From an uncultured Ruminococcus sp. (GTDB lineage: Bacteria; Bacillota_A; Clostridia; Oscillospirales; Ruminococcaceae), in contig ONBA01000019.1 in the NCBI GenBank assembly GCA_900315975.1, forward strand, positions 1-64,000: a stretch of 64,000 nt of DNA, given 5' to 3'. Of the stretch, positions 53,401 to 60,024 are shown piece by piece. The position numbers and the translations under genes were made by a program. Positions within the stretch are counted from its first letter, which is position 1. Every line of letters starts with the position of its first letter. The notes beneath the pieces are model-generated. The model was not told the origin of the DNA. It saw only the letters and a list, made by a program, of their open reading frames with translations, and did no database searches.

Positions 53401-53737
53401 GTGCGAGGGCGGTGAGGTAGTGACCCACGCAGTGACCGGCGATGTTGGTGTTTTCCCAGCCGCCGTAACGAGTTGCGCCGTTTGTGCTGAGCCCTGCGTT
53501 GTCACGGAAGCCTGCAAGAAGCTTGTTGGTATCGAACGCGAGGAGGTAGTCCATCTCCTTTTCAAAGGCATTGACGCTGTAGCTGTCTGTCATAGTGATG
53601 TCTGAGAGCTCGAAGTCCTGGATCGTGGTGGAAGCAGCGTACGAACCGAACCGCGGTTCACTTACAGGTGCCAAGCCTGCAAGGATAGCCGCAGAGAGAG
53701 AAAGGGAGGTCAGACGCTTAAAAAGTACATTTCGCAT
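50453..53737 (-). CDS. Cellulosomal GH127/GH146-type beta-L-arabinofuranosidase with dockerin (1094 aa)
   Basis: Secreted enzyme, probably removing beta-L-arabinofuranose from plant glycans. Signal peptide at about 1-34. The alpha/alpha-barrel (about 55-440) carries the family's Glu-containing GGNSEWEHF (340-347) and Cys motifs CNCETC (360-365) and WCCTGSG (431-437), which hold the zinc and nucleophilic Cys in this family. Beta domains follow to about 660. Two further beta-rich regions (about 680-830 and 840-1005), the latter malectin-like, may bind sugar. A type I dockerin lies at about 1016-1090 (GDANCDGEVNMADAV). Assignment between GH127 and GH146 is not certain by eye. GAAAGGAG precedes the ATG. 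Confidence 0.93.
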   Translation of the reverse strand: MRNVLFKRLTSLSLSAAILAGLAPVSEPRFGSYAASTTIQDFELSDITMTDSYSVNAFEKEMDYLLAFDTNKLLAGFRDNAGLSTNGATRYGGWENTNIAGHCVGHYLTALAQAYQNPSLDSEARSALEARMKTLVDEMRICQKNSKGKPGFIWAAPKPSDGNVERQFDRVEVGKANIFDDAWVPWYTMHKLIAGIVDVYNSTGYAPAKELASGLGDWVYNRTKGWSEQTRNTVLSIEYGGMNDCLYDLYLITGKDEHAAAAHVFDETRLHEAVLTGGANVLNGKHANTTIPKFLGALKRYIALDGKTVNGEKIDASRYLQYAEAFWDMVVTHHTYITGGNSEWEHFGMDDVLDAERTNCNCETCNSYNMLKLSRELFKITGDVKYMDFYENTYYNSILSSQNPETGMTTYFQPMATGYFKVYGTRWDKFWCCTGSGMENFTKLGDTIYMHDDDKLYVNMYQSSILNWADKDLKITQESTIPEGETTTFTIGGSASVEFRFRIPDWKAGNMTVKVNGQKYSYKTVDGYAQVTGDFQNGDQIELTIPEAVKAYALPDKNTVYGFKYGPVVLSAELGKENMATGSTGMWVTTPKEKITPSENIRISDNKLSVGTFMYDIDDYLVKDGSSLKFTLKGTDHDLTFTPHYKQYQQRYGIYWNFQASGTAVDKPPRSKKTVVDTVQPGYGQYENDDLHAMEEKNTQGVTDDSTYRYAEKGGYFKYRMAVDKDADYNILTVKFRKSDNEKTIRITAGDAIIYQHELYVSNDAPDVYDVQILLPSEVMENYVEHITADGEEYDVVTIGFSGINGEESAKVCDFIYMTAQRTNYEYDSSIAYFVDCGDHDTSTTSGRDMLGFYNSVTEQLYGIDPVTGMTWGLIDDPNDQYNGSSKSGGLYTANTWCDEYHTADGRDKTATYRYTKNQYENDIDRRLDYGFQLPDGKYEVEMCFSDPWGCSTKPSIYTAYDTNSRELIKSGCATDGKTPTTFELTSTGGGVQFTLTSDDKAININYIIIRTLEQEPLPLVTAGEDDILRGDANCDGEVNMADAVFIMQTIGNPDKYSLTGKGEKNADVDGTEGVTNKDALRIQQFKLGIIDVL

Positions 53738-53768
53738 AGAGGGGCAAAACTCCTTTCAGTAAATATGT

Positions 53769-53802
53769 GTTGATTATATACCATTTGAATAATATAATCA
53801 AC
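53769..53802 (-). promoter_or_regulatory. Promoter of the GH127-type gene within an inverted repeat
   Basis: Minus-strand TTGATT (53796-53801), 17 bp, TATAAT (53773-53778). The two boxes lie in arms of a perfect 11-bp inverted repeat (GTTGATTATAT at 53769-53779 and ATATAATCAAC at 53792-53802), a possible repressor site. Confidence 0.7.
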
Positions 53803-53836
53803 CCATAAACCGCACAAAAAGTGGATATTATGAATA

Positions 53837-54469
53837 TTACTTAGGAGCTATCGGGTGCCTGATTACCGTTTTCAGCTTGTCGGGTTCGACCTTTCTTGCA
53901 TCGCTGAGGTATATCTCGTGGTGCAGACGCTTGTCCGAGATATCGAGCACATACCCCTGCTTTTCCATGTATTCGTGCATGAGTGCGACCGTTTCCGGCT
54001 CGCTGTCGAAGGAGCCGATGTGCATACACTGTACGCACAGTCCCTCGTCGTAGGTCAGGAACTCCACCGCAGAGAAGTCTGACTTCTTCTTGCGCGAAGC
54101 CTCCTCAACAGCCCAGTTGAAGTCCCCTCTTGTGACGAAATCCGGAAGGCGTATCACCGATATCCAGCGGAAATCCTCCTTGTGAGCGTAGTCGATGCTG
54201 TCCTTGTCCTCCTGCCACCAGAAGCCCTCCAGCGGCGGCACGACAAAGTCGAAGTAGCCCTCTATCTGACGGCTCCCCTTTTTGCTCATCTTTATGGTGT
54301 AGCCTATGCCGTAAAGCAGCTCTATCGAACGCTTGTATGCGCCGTTTTCCTCATTCGGGTCGCCCTTTCCGCGGACGGCGATATAGTTCATCCGCGGTAC
54401 TTCAACTATCCCCGGCTTGTCCTTCGGGACATAGAATTCCTTGTATTCCTTCTTGTAATCAAAAGCCAC
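53837..54469 (-). CDS. GyrI-like small-molecule-binding domain protein (210 aa)
   Basis: A stand-alone GyrI-like/SOUL-type effector-binding protein. Recognisable are the start (DYKKEYKEFYVPKDKPGIVEVP), the MNYIAVRGKGDPN stretch, and the C-terminal HEIYLSDARKVEPDKLKTVIR. Such proteins bind hydrophobic small molecules; some hydrolyse toxic compounds, but the function here is unknown. Start GTG 54469 follows GGAGG. It lies downstream of rubrerythrin behind a terminator. The AraC regulator at 55456 ends in a GyrI-like domain of the same superfamily. Confidence 0.88.
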   Translation of the reverse strand: MAFDYKKEYKEFYVPKDKPGIVEVPRMNYIAVRGKGDPNEENGAYKRSIELLYGIGYTIKMSKKGSRQIEGYFDFVVPPLEGFWWQEDKDSIDYAHKEDFRWISVIRLPDFVTRGDFNWAVEEASRKKKSDFSAVEFLTYDEGLCVQCMHIGSFDSEPETVALMHEYMEKQGYVLDISDKRLHHEIYLSDARKVEPDKLKTVIRHPIAPK

Positions 54470-54510
54470 AGTGCTTCCTCCTTATCGGTCCGGTATGTGT
54501 ATGAATGCCT

Positions 54511-54552
54511 AAAAGAGAAAGGCTGCATAATCTGACGGTTACACAGCCTTTT
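54511..54552 (-). terminator. Terminator of rubrerythrin
   Basis: Stem AAAGGCTG/CAGCCTTT around an 18-base loop, followed by CTCTTTT on the minus strand. Confidence 0.75.
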
Positions 54553-54614
54553 CCTCAAAGATGCAAAGCCTCTTTATCAGCACCGTCCATTTCCGCAGAC
54601 GGTACTGCATCTGC

Positions 54615-55163
54615 TCAGTAATTCTCCGCGTTTATCTCGAAATAGGACTGCGGGTGAGCACATACAGGACATACCTCGGGAGCCTTCTCCCCTACCACGA
54701 TATGTCCGCAGTTGCGGCATTCCCACACCTTTACGGAGCTCTTGCTGAATACCTCCTGCATCTCAATATTCTTCAGAAGCGCACGGTAGCGTTCTTCGTG
54801 ATGCTTCTCGATAGCAGCAACGCCTCTGAACTTAGCTGCAAGCTCCGGAAAGCCCTCAGCTTCGGCAGTTTTTGCGAATTCCTCGTACATATCGGTCCAC
54901 TCGAAATTCTCTCCGTCGGCAGCAGCTTCAAGATTTTCAGCGGTAGAGCCTATACCGTTGAGCTCCTTGAACCACAGCTTTGCGTGTTCCTTTTCATTGT
55001 CGGCAGTTTTCAGGAACAGGGCAGCTATCTGCTCAAAGCCCTCCTTTTTCGCCTTTGAAGCAAAGTAGGTGTACTTGTTTCTCGCCTCAGATTCGCCTGC
55101 GAATGCAGCTTTAAGGTTCTTTTCGGTCTGAGTTCCTGAATATGGATTTGTGTTGTTTGCCAT
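54615..55163 (-). CDS. rbr: Rubrerythrin
   Basis: A diiron peroxidase that detoxifies hydrogen peroxide in anaerobes. The four-helix ferritin-like domain (about 12-140) has the iron ligands in [19 protein letters not shown] and [10 protein letters not shown]. The C-terminal rubredoxin domain (about 148-182) has CRNCG and CPVCAHP. ATG 55163 follows AAGGAGGT; longer in-frame starts run over the promoter. 182 residues is usual. Its own promoter faces that of the AraC operon. Confidence 0.97.
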   Translation of the reverse strand: MANNTNPYSGTQTEKNLKAAFAGESEARNKYTYFASKAKKEGFEQIAALFLKTADNEKEHAKLWFKELNGIGSTAENLEAAADGENFEWTDMYEEFAKTAEAEGFPELAAKFRGVAAIEKHHEERYRALLKNIEMQEVFSKSSVKVWECRNCGHIVVGEKAPEVCPVCAHPQSYFEINAENY

Positions 55164-55197
55164 GATTTTACCTCCTTCGGGATATTTCTGTATTGAT

Positions 55198-55226
55198 ATT
55201 TTAACATAATAACTGCCGTATGTCAA
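55198..55226 (-). promoter_or_regulatory. Promoter of rubrerythrin
   Basis: Minus-strand TTGACA (55221-55226), 17 bp, TAAAAT (55198-55203). Confidence 0.8.
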
Positions 55227-55243
55227 GCCGCGAACGCATTTAA

Positions 55244-55272
55244 TTGACATCGGACTTTTTTACTGTTATAAT
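55244..55272 (+). promoter_or_regulatory. Consensus promoter of the AraC-MutS-like operon
   Basis: TTGACA (55244-55249), 17 bp, TATAAT (55267-55272). The roughly 175-base leader contains small hairpins and a weaker second promoter-like pair near 55395-55425, but no gene. Confidence 0.85.
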
Positions 55273-55455
55273 TTATTTAAGACGTACTCTGTCCGTTCAG
55301 GCTTCAGCGGAAGGAGCCGTCCGTATGCGGGAAAAGCCGTTTTCTCACGCATATTACCGTTCCGGGCTTCCGGGACTGACAAAGAGTGCACAAAAAGTCG
55401 GGACAAAACCCTCCCGATGTGATAAAATCAACTTGAACAGAATGAGGTGACTGTT

Positions 55456-56289
55456 ATGAAAGACTGGATCGAAGGATTTCAGGCTTCCATTGACTATATC
55501 GAGCAAAACCTGCCGAATGAGCTGAATATCGGGGATATCGCAAGATATGCCGCACTTTCCCCGTTCTATTATCAGCGAATCTTCGGTGCTTTGTGCGGTA
55601 TGACCGTCGGAGAATACATTCGTGCCCGCCGCATGACACTGGCAGCGCAGGAGCTTGCCTGCTCGGACCGCAAGGTCATCGACATTGGCGCAAAGTACGG
55701 CTACGATTCCCCTGACAGCTTCGCAAAGGCTTTCCAGCGCTTTCACGGCATCACCCCGGCACAGGCAAGAGAATCAGGTGCAAATCTGCGGTCATTTGCA
55801 CCTCTGCACATCAAGATCACATTGGAGGGCGGAAATATGCTGGATTATAAGATAGTTGAAAAGGCACCGTTTACGGTAGTAGGCATCAAAAAGCGGTTCA
55901 ACGCCGAGACGAGCTACAAGGAGATACCGGGATTCTGGGGCGAGTGGGCAGCGGACATGAAGGGCTTGAAGGGAATGTTCGGCATTTGCACCGATATGGA
56001 CGGCAAAACCTTCGACTACTGGATAGCAGACCTTTATATGCCGTGGGAGGATATCCCGCAGGGCTGCTGCACCTATCAGGTACCCGGCGGACTCTGGGCA
56101 ATATTCACTTGCAGGGGACCTCTGCCTGACAGTATGCAGAAGGTCAATACACAGATATGGTCGGAATGGCTGCCGTCTTTGCAGGGCTACACATTGGCAG
56201 GAAATTACTCGCTGGAGTTCTATCTGCCGCCGGCAAAGGATCCTGCCGATACGGTCAGCTATATCTGCATTCCGCTGAAAAAAGCGTGA
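55456..56289 (+). CDS. AraC-family regulator with GyrI-like effector domain (277 aa)
   Basis: A transcription regulator of the Rob/BltR-like kind. Two helix-turn-helix motifs lie at residues 5-100, with the second recognisable in IGAKYGYDSPDSFAKAFQRFHGITPAQAR. A GyrI-like ligand-binding domain follows (about 125-275, from MLDYKIVEKAPFTVVGIKKRF to VSYICIPLKKA). ATG 55456 has GAGGTG six bases upstream; GTG 55447 lies in that site. The two downstream genes follow at 14 bases and an overlap, so it heads an operon and may regulate it. Its ligand is unknown. Confidence 0.94.
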   Translation: MKDWIEGFQASIDYIEQNLPNELNIGDIARYAALSPFYYQRIFGALCGMTVGEYIRARRMTLAAQELACSDRKVIDIGAKYGYDSPDSFAKAFQRFHGITPAQARESGANLRSFAPLHIKITLEGGNMLDYKIVEKAPFTVVGIKKRFNAETSYKEIPGFWGEWAADMKGLKGMFGICTDMDGKTFDYWIADLYMPWEDIPQGCCTYQVPGGLWAIFTCRGPLPDSMQKVNTQIWSEWLPSLQGYTLAGNYSLEFYLPPAKDPADTVSYICIPLKKA

Positions 56290-56303
56290 GGGGGGGTACA
56301 GCT

Positions 56304-58037
56304 ATGGTTCAGCATAACGGATTCAGCCTGTTGCAGCCAGCCGGAAAATTCCCTGAATACCGCAGGCTCCCGGATCATGTGATGCACGATCTCGGTCTGG
56401 AGGCATTTTGTCAGGCACTTTCGGACGACGTCCGGGAACGCCGCATTATCACAAATATTCTCTCGCAGATAACGGACGATGCAGATGTCGCCGCATACCG
56501 CCGGCAGGTCTTTGCGGATATCCTCCGGCTCCCCGACCTGAGAAAGACCATGATGCAGCTTTTCGATAAGATACAGTTCATGAAGGATTTCTCCTCCATG
56601 CACAAGACCTCCGATGAGGAGCTCGGACTGTGGCATCTCTTTCACCGTCTCGATGATCTGGACGGCTACATCAGGACGGTCGAAGCCATGCGGGACTGCC
56701 TTTCCGATGAGAGGATAGCTTCCGAGGGTCTGATATCGCTGAGAGATCATATTACCGGGCTTTATGAGGACGCCTGCTTTGCCGAGATGAAAAAGGACAT
56801 CGCCGCGATGAAAATAAAGGCGTCTGATGTTCAGAGCGTGACCCTCGGCATCAACGTCAATGAGCGCTTTGAAGCCGTCAGCATGGGACTGGTCTCCGTC
56901 AACAGGAAGCCTTTCAAAAAATCGGGCATCGTCAGCAATTTCGCCGATGCTATCGCCTCGAAGGACAGGCTCCGCGATACCCCGGACTGGGAAGGCGATA
57001 TGCACTATCAGCTCATCGACAGCGAGGATAAGCGCGGCGTCCTCGACTACATGAAGAACGAGGCAGGTCTGCTCGCAGTGCAGTCCTCCTTTGCGACAAA
57101 TGCAAGAGAAAAGTCCACCATCGTGAACGCCATGACTGACGGCGCAGTGTCCGGCTCGACTTTCTATCTTGATACGGTCGTGAACAAGATGCTCAGCACC
57201 CTTGTGAAGAAGCTGCGGGACACTCTCACAAAGTACGCAAATACGGCGATAGTGAGTGTTTCGGGATTGGTTCCGGAGTTCATCTATTACATCAGATGTG
57301 CGGAATTCATCAGCGGTCTCATGGAAAAGGGCTGCGTGTTCTGCGAGGCACAGCCGGAAACCGAGGGCGGGACTTCCATGCAGGCAAGGGGCTTCTACAA
57401 TCTCAGGCTCGCAATGAGCACGGAGGACGTCAGCGGGATAGTGCCCAACGACCTCACCTTCGACAAGGAGCATACCGTCTATATCCTCACAGGTGCGAAC
57501 CGCGGCGGAAAAACTACCATAACGCAGGCTGTCGGTCAGCTTTTCGTGCTGGCTCAGGGAGGTCTTTTCGTTCCGGCGGAGAGCTTCCGCTACGTTCCCT
57601 GCGACTGCATCTACACCCACTTCCCTGCGGACGAGGACAAGACTATGGACCTCGGAAGACTTGGCGAGGAGTGCGTCCGTTTCAGGGAGATATTCTCACA
57701 GTCCACAGAAAAAAGCCTCCTGCTGCTGAACGAGACCTTCTCCACGACCTCGTTCGAGGAGGGCTACTATATCGCAAGGGATTCCGTAAAAGCGCTCCTG
57801 ACCAAACCGGTGCGGACGATATACAATACCCATATGCACAAGCTGGGAGAGGACGCCGCGGAGCTCACCCGTGAGAGTACAGGTGCAGGTGCGGCCTCGC
57901 TCATCATGCGTACTGAGGACGGCAAGCGTTCATTCAAGGTGGCGCTCGCACAGCCGGAGGGTTCGTCCTACGCAAGGGATATCGCCGAAAAGTACGGCGT
58001 TACCTACGATATGCTCGTCGGCGGTGAACAAATATGA
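56304..58037 (+). CDS. MutS-like ATPase without mismatch-recognition domain (577 aa)
   Basis: An ABC-type ATPase of the MutS superfamily. It lacks the N-terminal mismatch-binding domain of MutS and the C-terminal Smr nuclease of MutS2. Residues 15-380 are helical lever/clamp-like. The ATPase part has Walker A GANRGGKTT (397-405, instead of GPNMGGKS) and Walker B LLLLNETFSTTS near 480, with NE in place of DE. GAGGGGGGG precedes the ATG; an upstream extension overlaps the araC gene and is unlikely. Similar stand-alone MutS-like proteins exist in Firmicutes, but their role is not established. Being coupled to a regulator and an esterase argues against ordinary mismatch repair. Confidence 0.88.
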   Translation: MVQHNGFSLLQPAGKFPEYRRLPDHVMHDLGLEAFCQALSDDVRERRIITNILSQITDDADVAAYRRQVFADILRLPDLRKTMMQLFDKIQFMKDFSSMHKTSDEELGLWHLFHRLDDLDGYIRTVEAMRDCLSDERIASEGLISLRDHITGLYEDACFAEMKKDIAAMKIKASDVQSVTLGINVNERFEAVSMGLVSVNRKPFKKSGIVSNFADAIASKDRLRDTPDWEGDMHYQLIDSEDKRGVLDYMKNEAGLLAVQSSFATNAREKSTIVNAMTDGAVSGSTFYLDTVVNKMLSTLVKKLRDTLTKYANTAIVSVSGLVPEFIYYIRCAEFISGLMEKGCVFCEAQPETEGGTSMQARGFYNLRLAMSTEDVSGIVPNDLTFDKEHTVYILTGANRGGKTTITQAVGQLFVLAQGGLFVPAESFRYVPCDCIYTHFPADEDKTMDLGRLGEECVRFREIFSQSTEKSLLLLNETFSTTSFEEGYYIARDSVKALLTKPVRTIYNTHMHKLGEDAAELTRESTGAGAASLIMRTEDGKRSFKVALAQPEGSSYARDIAEKYGVTYDMLVGGEQI

Positions 58038-59164
58038 CAGTGATCGTTATAATATCCGCGTCTGCCCTGCTGATACTTTTATGTATCTATCGCTTTGTGC
58101 TCCAATATCCTGAATTGCGGGCAGAGCCGAAAACCGGAAAATGGTACAGGATAACAGGCAGTGATATGCTGTGTTCAGACGGCAGCCGCTACAGAGCTTT
58201 TTTCCGCAAAGGCTCCGAAAACAAGGTCATCATCTATTTTGCAGGCGGCGGTGTCAGCATCAGTGCCGCGACCGCAAAGGAGGAACTTTTCGTCAGGAGG
58301 CTACCTCCTTTTGACGCAGTAGCCAACAAATTCATGAACAACGGCGGTATTGCATCTCCTGTCGCTGCAAACCCGTTCAAGGACTGGACTGTGATAGTCC
58401 TCTCCTATGCAACAGGCGATTTCCACTCAGGCACCAACGATCTCGAATACACTGACAAGGACGGCAATAAAAAAATACTCCGTCATCACGGCTATACCAA
58501 CTATTCCGCCGTGATGCGAAAGAGCATGGAGCTTGGCTGTATCAGCGGCACCGAAGCCGTCCTCGTGACCGGATTCAGTGCAGGTGCAGGTGCGGCTGCG
58601 CTGCTTGCAAACGATGTTTTCACGAACTATTTCCCGAATGCAAAGAGCCGGACGGTACTGGTCGATTCAATGCTCCTGCTCCTTGATGACTGGCACAGCA
58701 TTTCGGCTGATGTCTGGAAGAGTCCGCCTGAGATATCAGACAGGCTCACGACCGATAATCTTGTGCTCGACAGTCTTACCGCTCTCCGCGAGGACTTCGG
58801 TGATGAGGTGACGATACTTTTTGCCTGCTCCGTCCGTGACATTGAGCTTGCAAGGGCACAGAACCTCTATGATAACGGCACGCCGGAGGTCAACGAAGCA
58901 GCAGGCGACCGCTTTCAGCAGATTTTGAAGGAAAATATCCCTCATTTCAAGGAAATAGGCGCATATCTTTACATCTGGGGCGACACAGGATGGTATGACG
59001 TTCCCGGTGAACTGACTATGCACACCATTATCTCAACGTCCGATGTGTTCACCGATAATGAGATGCCCGGCATCTCTGCCGCGGAGTGGACATACGATGC
59101 TGTGAACGGCGTAACGAGAGACCTCGGACTTGAACTTGCAGATAAGGTGTATAAAAAGGAATAA
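58034..59164 (+). CDS. Membrane-anchored pectin acetylesterase/Notum-like hydrolase (376 aa)
   Basis: An alpha/beta hydrolase of the pectinacetylesterase (PAE/Notum) family. An N-terminal hydrophobic segment (residues 3-24) is a membrane anchor or signal. Family features are GGGVS near 71-75, SYATGDFHSGT near 124-134 and the nucleophile S182 in GFSAGAGAA. The Asp and His of the triad are not certain by eye; H343 in ELTMHTII is a candidate. Its ATG overlaps the previous stop (ATGA). It would deacetylate pectin or a related acyl polymer on the cell surface, which fits a plant-degrading bacterium, but the substrate is inferred. Confidence 0.88.
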   Translation: MTVIVIISASALLILLCIYRFVLQYPELRAEPKTGKWYRITGSDMLCSDGSRYRAFFRKGSENKVIIYFAGGGVSISAATAKEELFVRRLPPFDAVANKFMNNGGIASPVAANPFKDWTVIVLSYATGDFHSGTNDLEYTDKDGNKKILRHHGYTNYSAVMRKSMELGCISGTEAVLVTGFSAGAGAAALLANDVFTNYFPNAKSRTVLVDSMLLLLDDWHSISADVWKSPPEISDRLTTDNLVLDSLTALREDFGDEVTILFACSVRDIELARAQNLYDNGTPEVNEAAGDRFQQILKENIPHFKEIGAYLYIWGDTGWYDVPGELTMHTIISTSDVFTDNEMPGISAAEWTYDAVNGVTRDLGLELADKVYKKE

Positions 59165-59173
59165 ATTGAAAAA

Positions 59174-59252
59174 AATGCCCGCATACTGTGTATTCAGCCG
59201 GCAGATGATCTGTGCCGCATCGAATACATAGCAGGTGGGCATTATTTTATTC
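59174..59252 (+). terminator. Long compound terminator hairpin
   Basis: AATGCCC (59174-59180) pairs with GGGCATT (59237-59243), enclosing a TGTATTC/GAATACA helix and an inner CGGCA/TGCCG helix, followed by ATTTTATTC. It ends the AraC-MutS-esterase operon and perhaps also serves the convergent gene. Confidence 0.7.
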
Positions 59253-59305
59253 ATGGTGTCAAGCGGACCTTCACAGCCTTCCGGCTCTGCTTGTCGCTTA
59301 TCTCT

Positions 59306-60007
59306 TTACGGAGTTGCGTTCCAGCGCTGATCGCCGTCCGTCTTCTGGATAGCATCAGCAAGAACATCTATCTGCATGGAATATCCCTCCGCTTTATCGT
59401 AAACAGCCTTGGTTATCTCTGCCTTCGCGATAAGCGGATCGGTCGTTTTATCAGAACGTAGCAGTCCCTTGTAATAAAAGCACTGTTCTGCTGCATTGAA
59501 CGTCCAGTTTTCATGCCATTTCTGACTCAGACGCAGCGTGAGAGTCGGGGCACCGGAGATAGTGCTGTACACCAAAGCGGTTGCATTTTCCTGTACCTCA
59601 CTGTTTAGCGAGACCGTGCTGTAATCCGATACGCCGTCGATAACGCAGATATTGCCTTCGCCGTCATACCACATCGGCACAAAGCGCACACGCAGATACT
59701 CGTCGTTATTATTTCTCGTATCTGTAATACTGTTCTTTCCGTTTTTGAAAAAGACCGTTTTGTCGGCTGAATAGCCGGTGATCTCATTGCCGGAGTTCGT
59801 TACCGGTTCCCATGTATAGGAATTATCCTGAGTGGCGGCAGGATCCTGACCGTTTTCTCCGATCTGGACATTATCATTTGCCGGCTTGAACTTGTTCTCG
59901 CGCACATCGCTCTTATACAGCATGGCGAAAACAATAAGAGGAGCAATGAACAATACCGCAGCGATACCGCTGACGCCTGCCAGACGCTTCTTATTCAGTT
60001 TTCTCAT
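59306..60007 (-). CDS. Small TasA-like secreted protein (233 aa)
   Basis: A basic start and hydrophobic segment (about residues 12-30), then an exported domain with features of the TasA/camelysin-like fold: an EYLRVRFVPMWY strand pair, a TFNAAEQCFYYKGLL segment and the terminal AEITKAVYDKAEGYSMQIDVLADAIQKTDG. Such segments are common in SipW-dependent proteins of Clostridia. The gene follows the fibro-slime/Cna-B adhesin by 17 bases in the same direction. It may be a pilin-like partner of that adhesin. GGAGG precedes the ATG. It lies 33 kb from the two sipW genes. Confidence 0.85.
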   Translation of the reverse strand: MRKLNKKRLAGVSGIAAVLFIAPLIVFAMLYKSDVRENKFKPANDNVQIGENGQDPAATQDNSYTWEPVTNSGNEITGYSADKTVFFKNGKNSITDTRNNNDEYLRVRFVPMWYDGEGNICVIDGVSDYSTVSLNSEVQENATALVYSTISGAPTLTLRLSQKWHENWTFNAAEQCFYYKGLLRSDKTTDPLIAKAEITKAVYDKAEGYSMQIDVLADAIQKTDGDQRWNATP

Positions 60008-60024
60008 TCAAAGCTCCTCCTTTC

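Noticed and set aside
56259..57620. 453-residue open frame antisense to the MutS-like gene
   Set aside because: The sense frame has clear Walker motifs and operon spacing; the antisense product has no recognisable motif.
56304..58037. MutS or MutS2 repair protein
   Set aside because: No mismatch-binding domain, no Smr domain, unusual Walker B, and an operon unrelated to repair.
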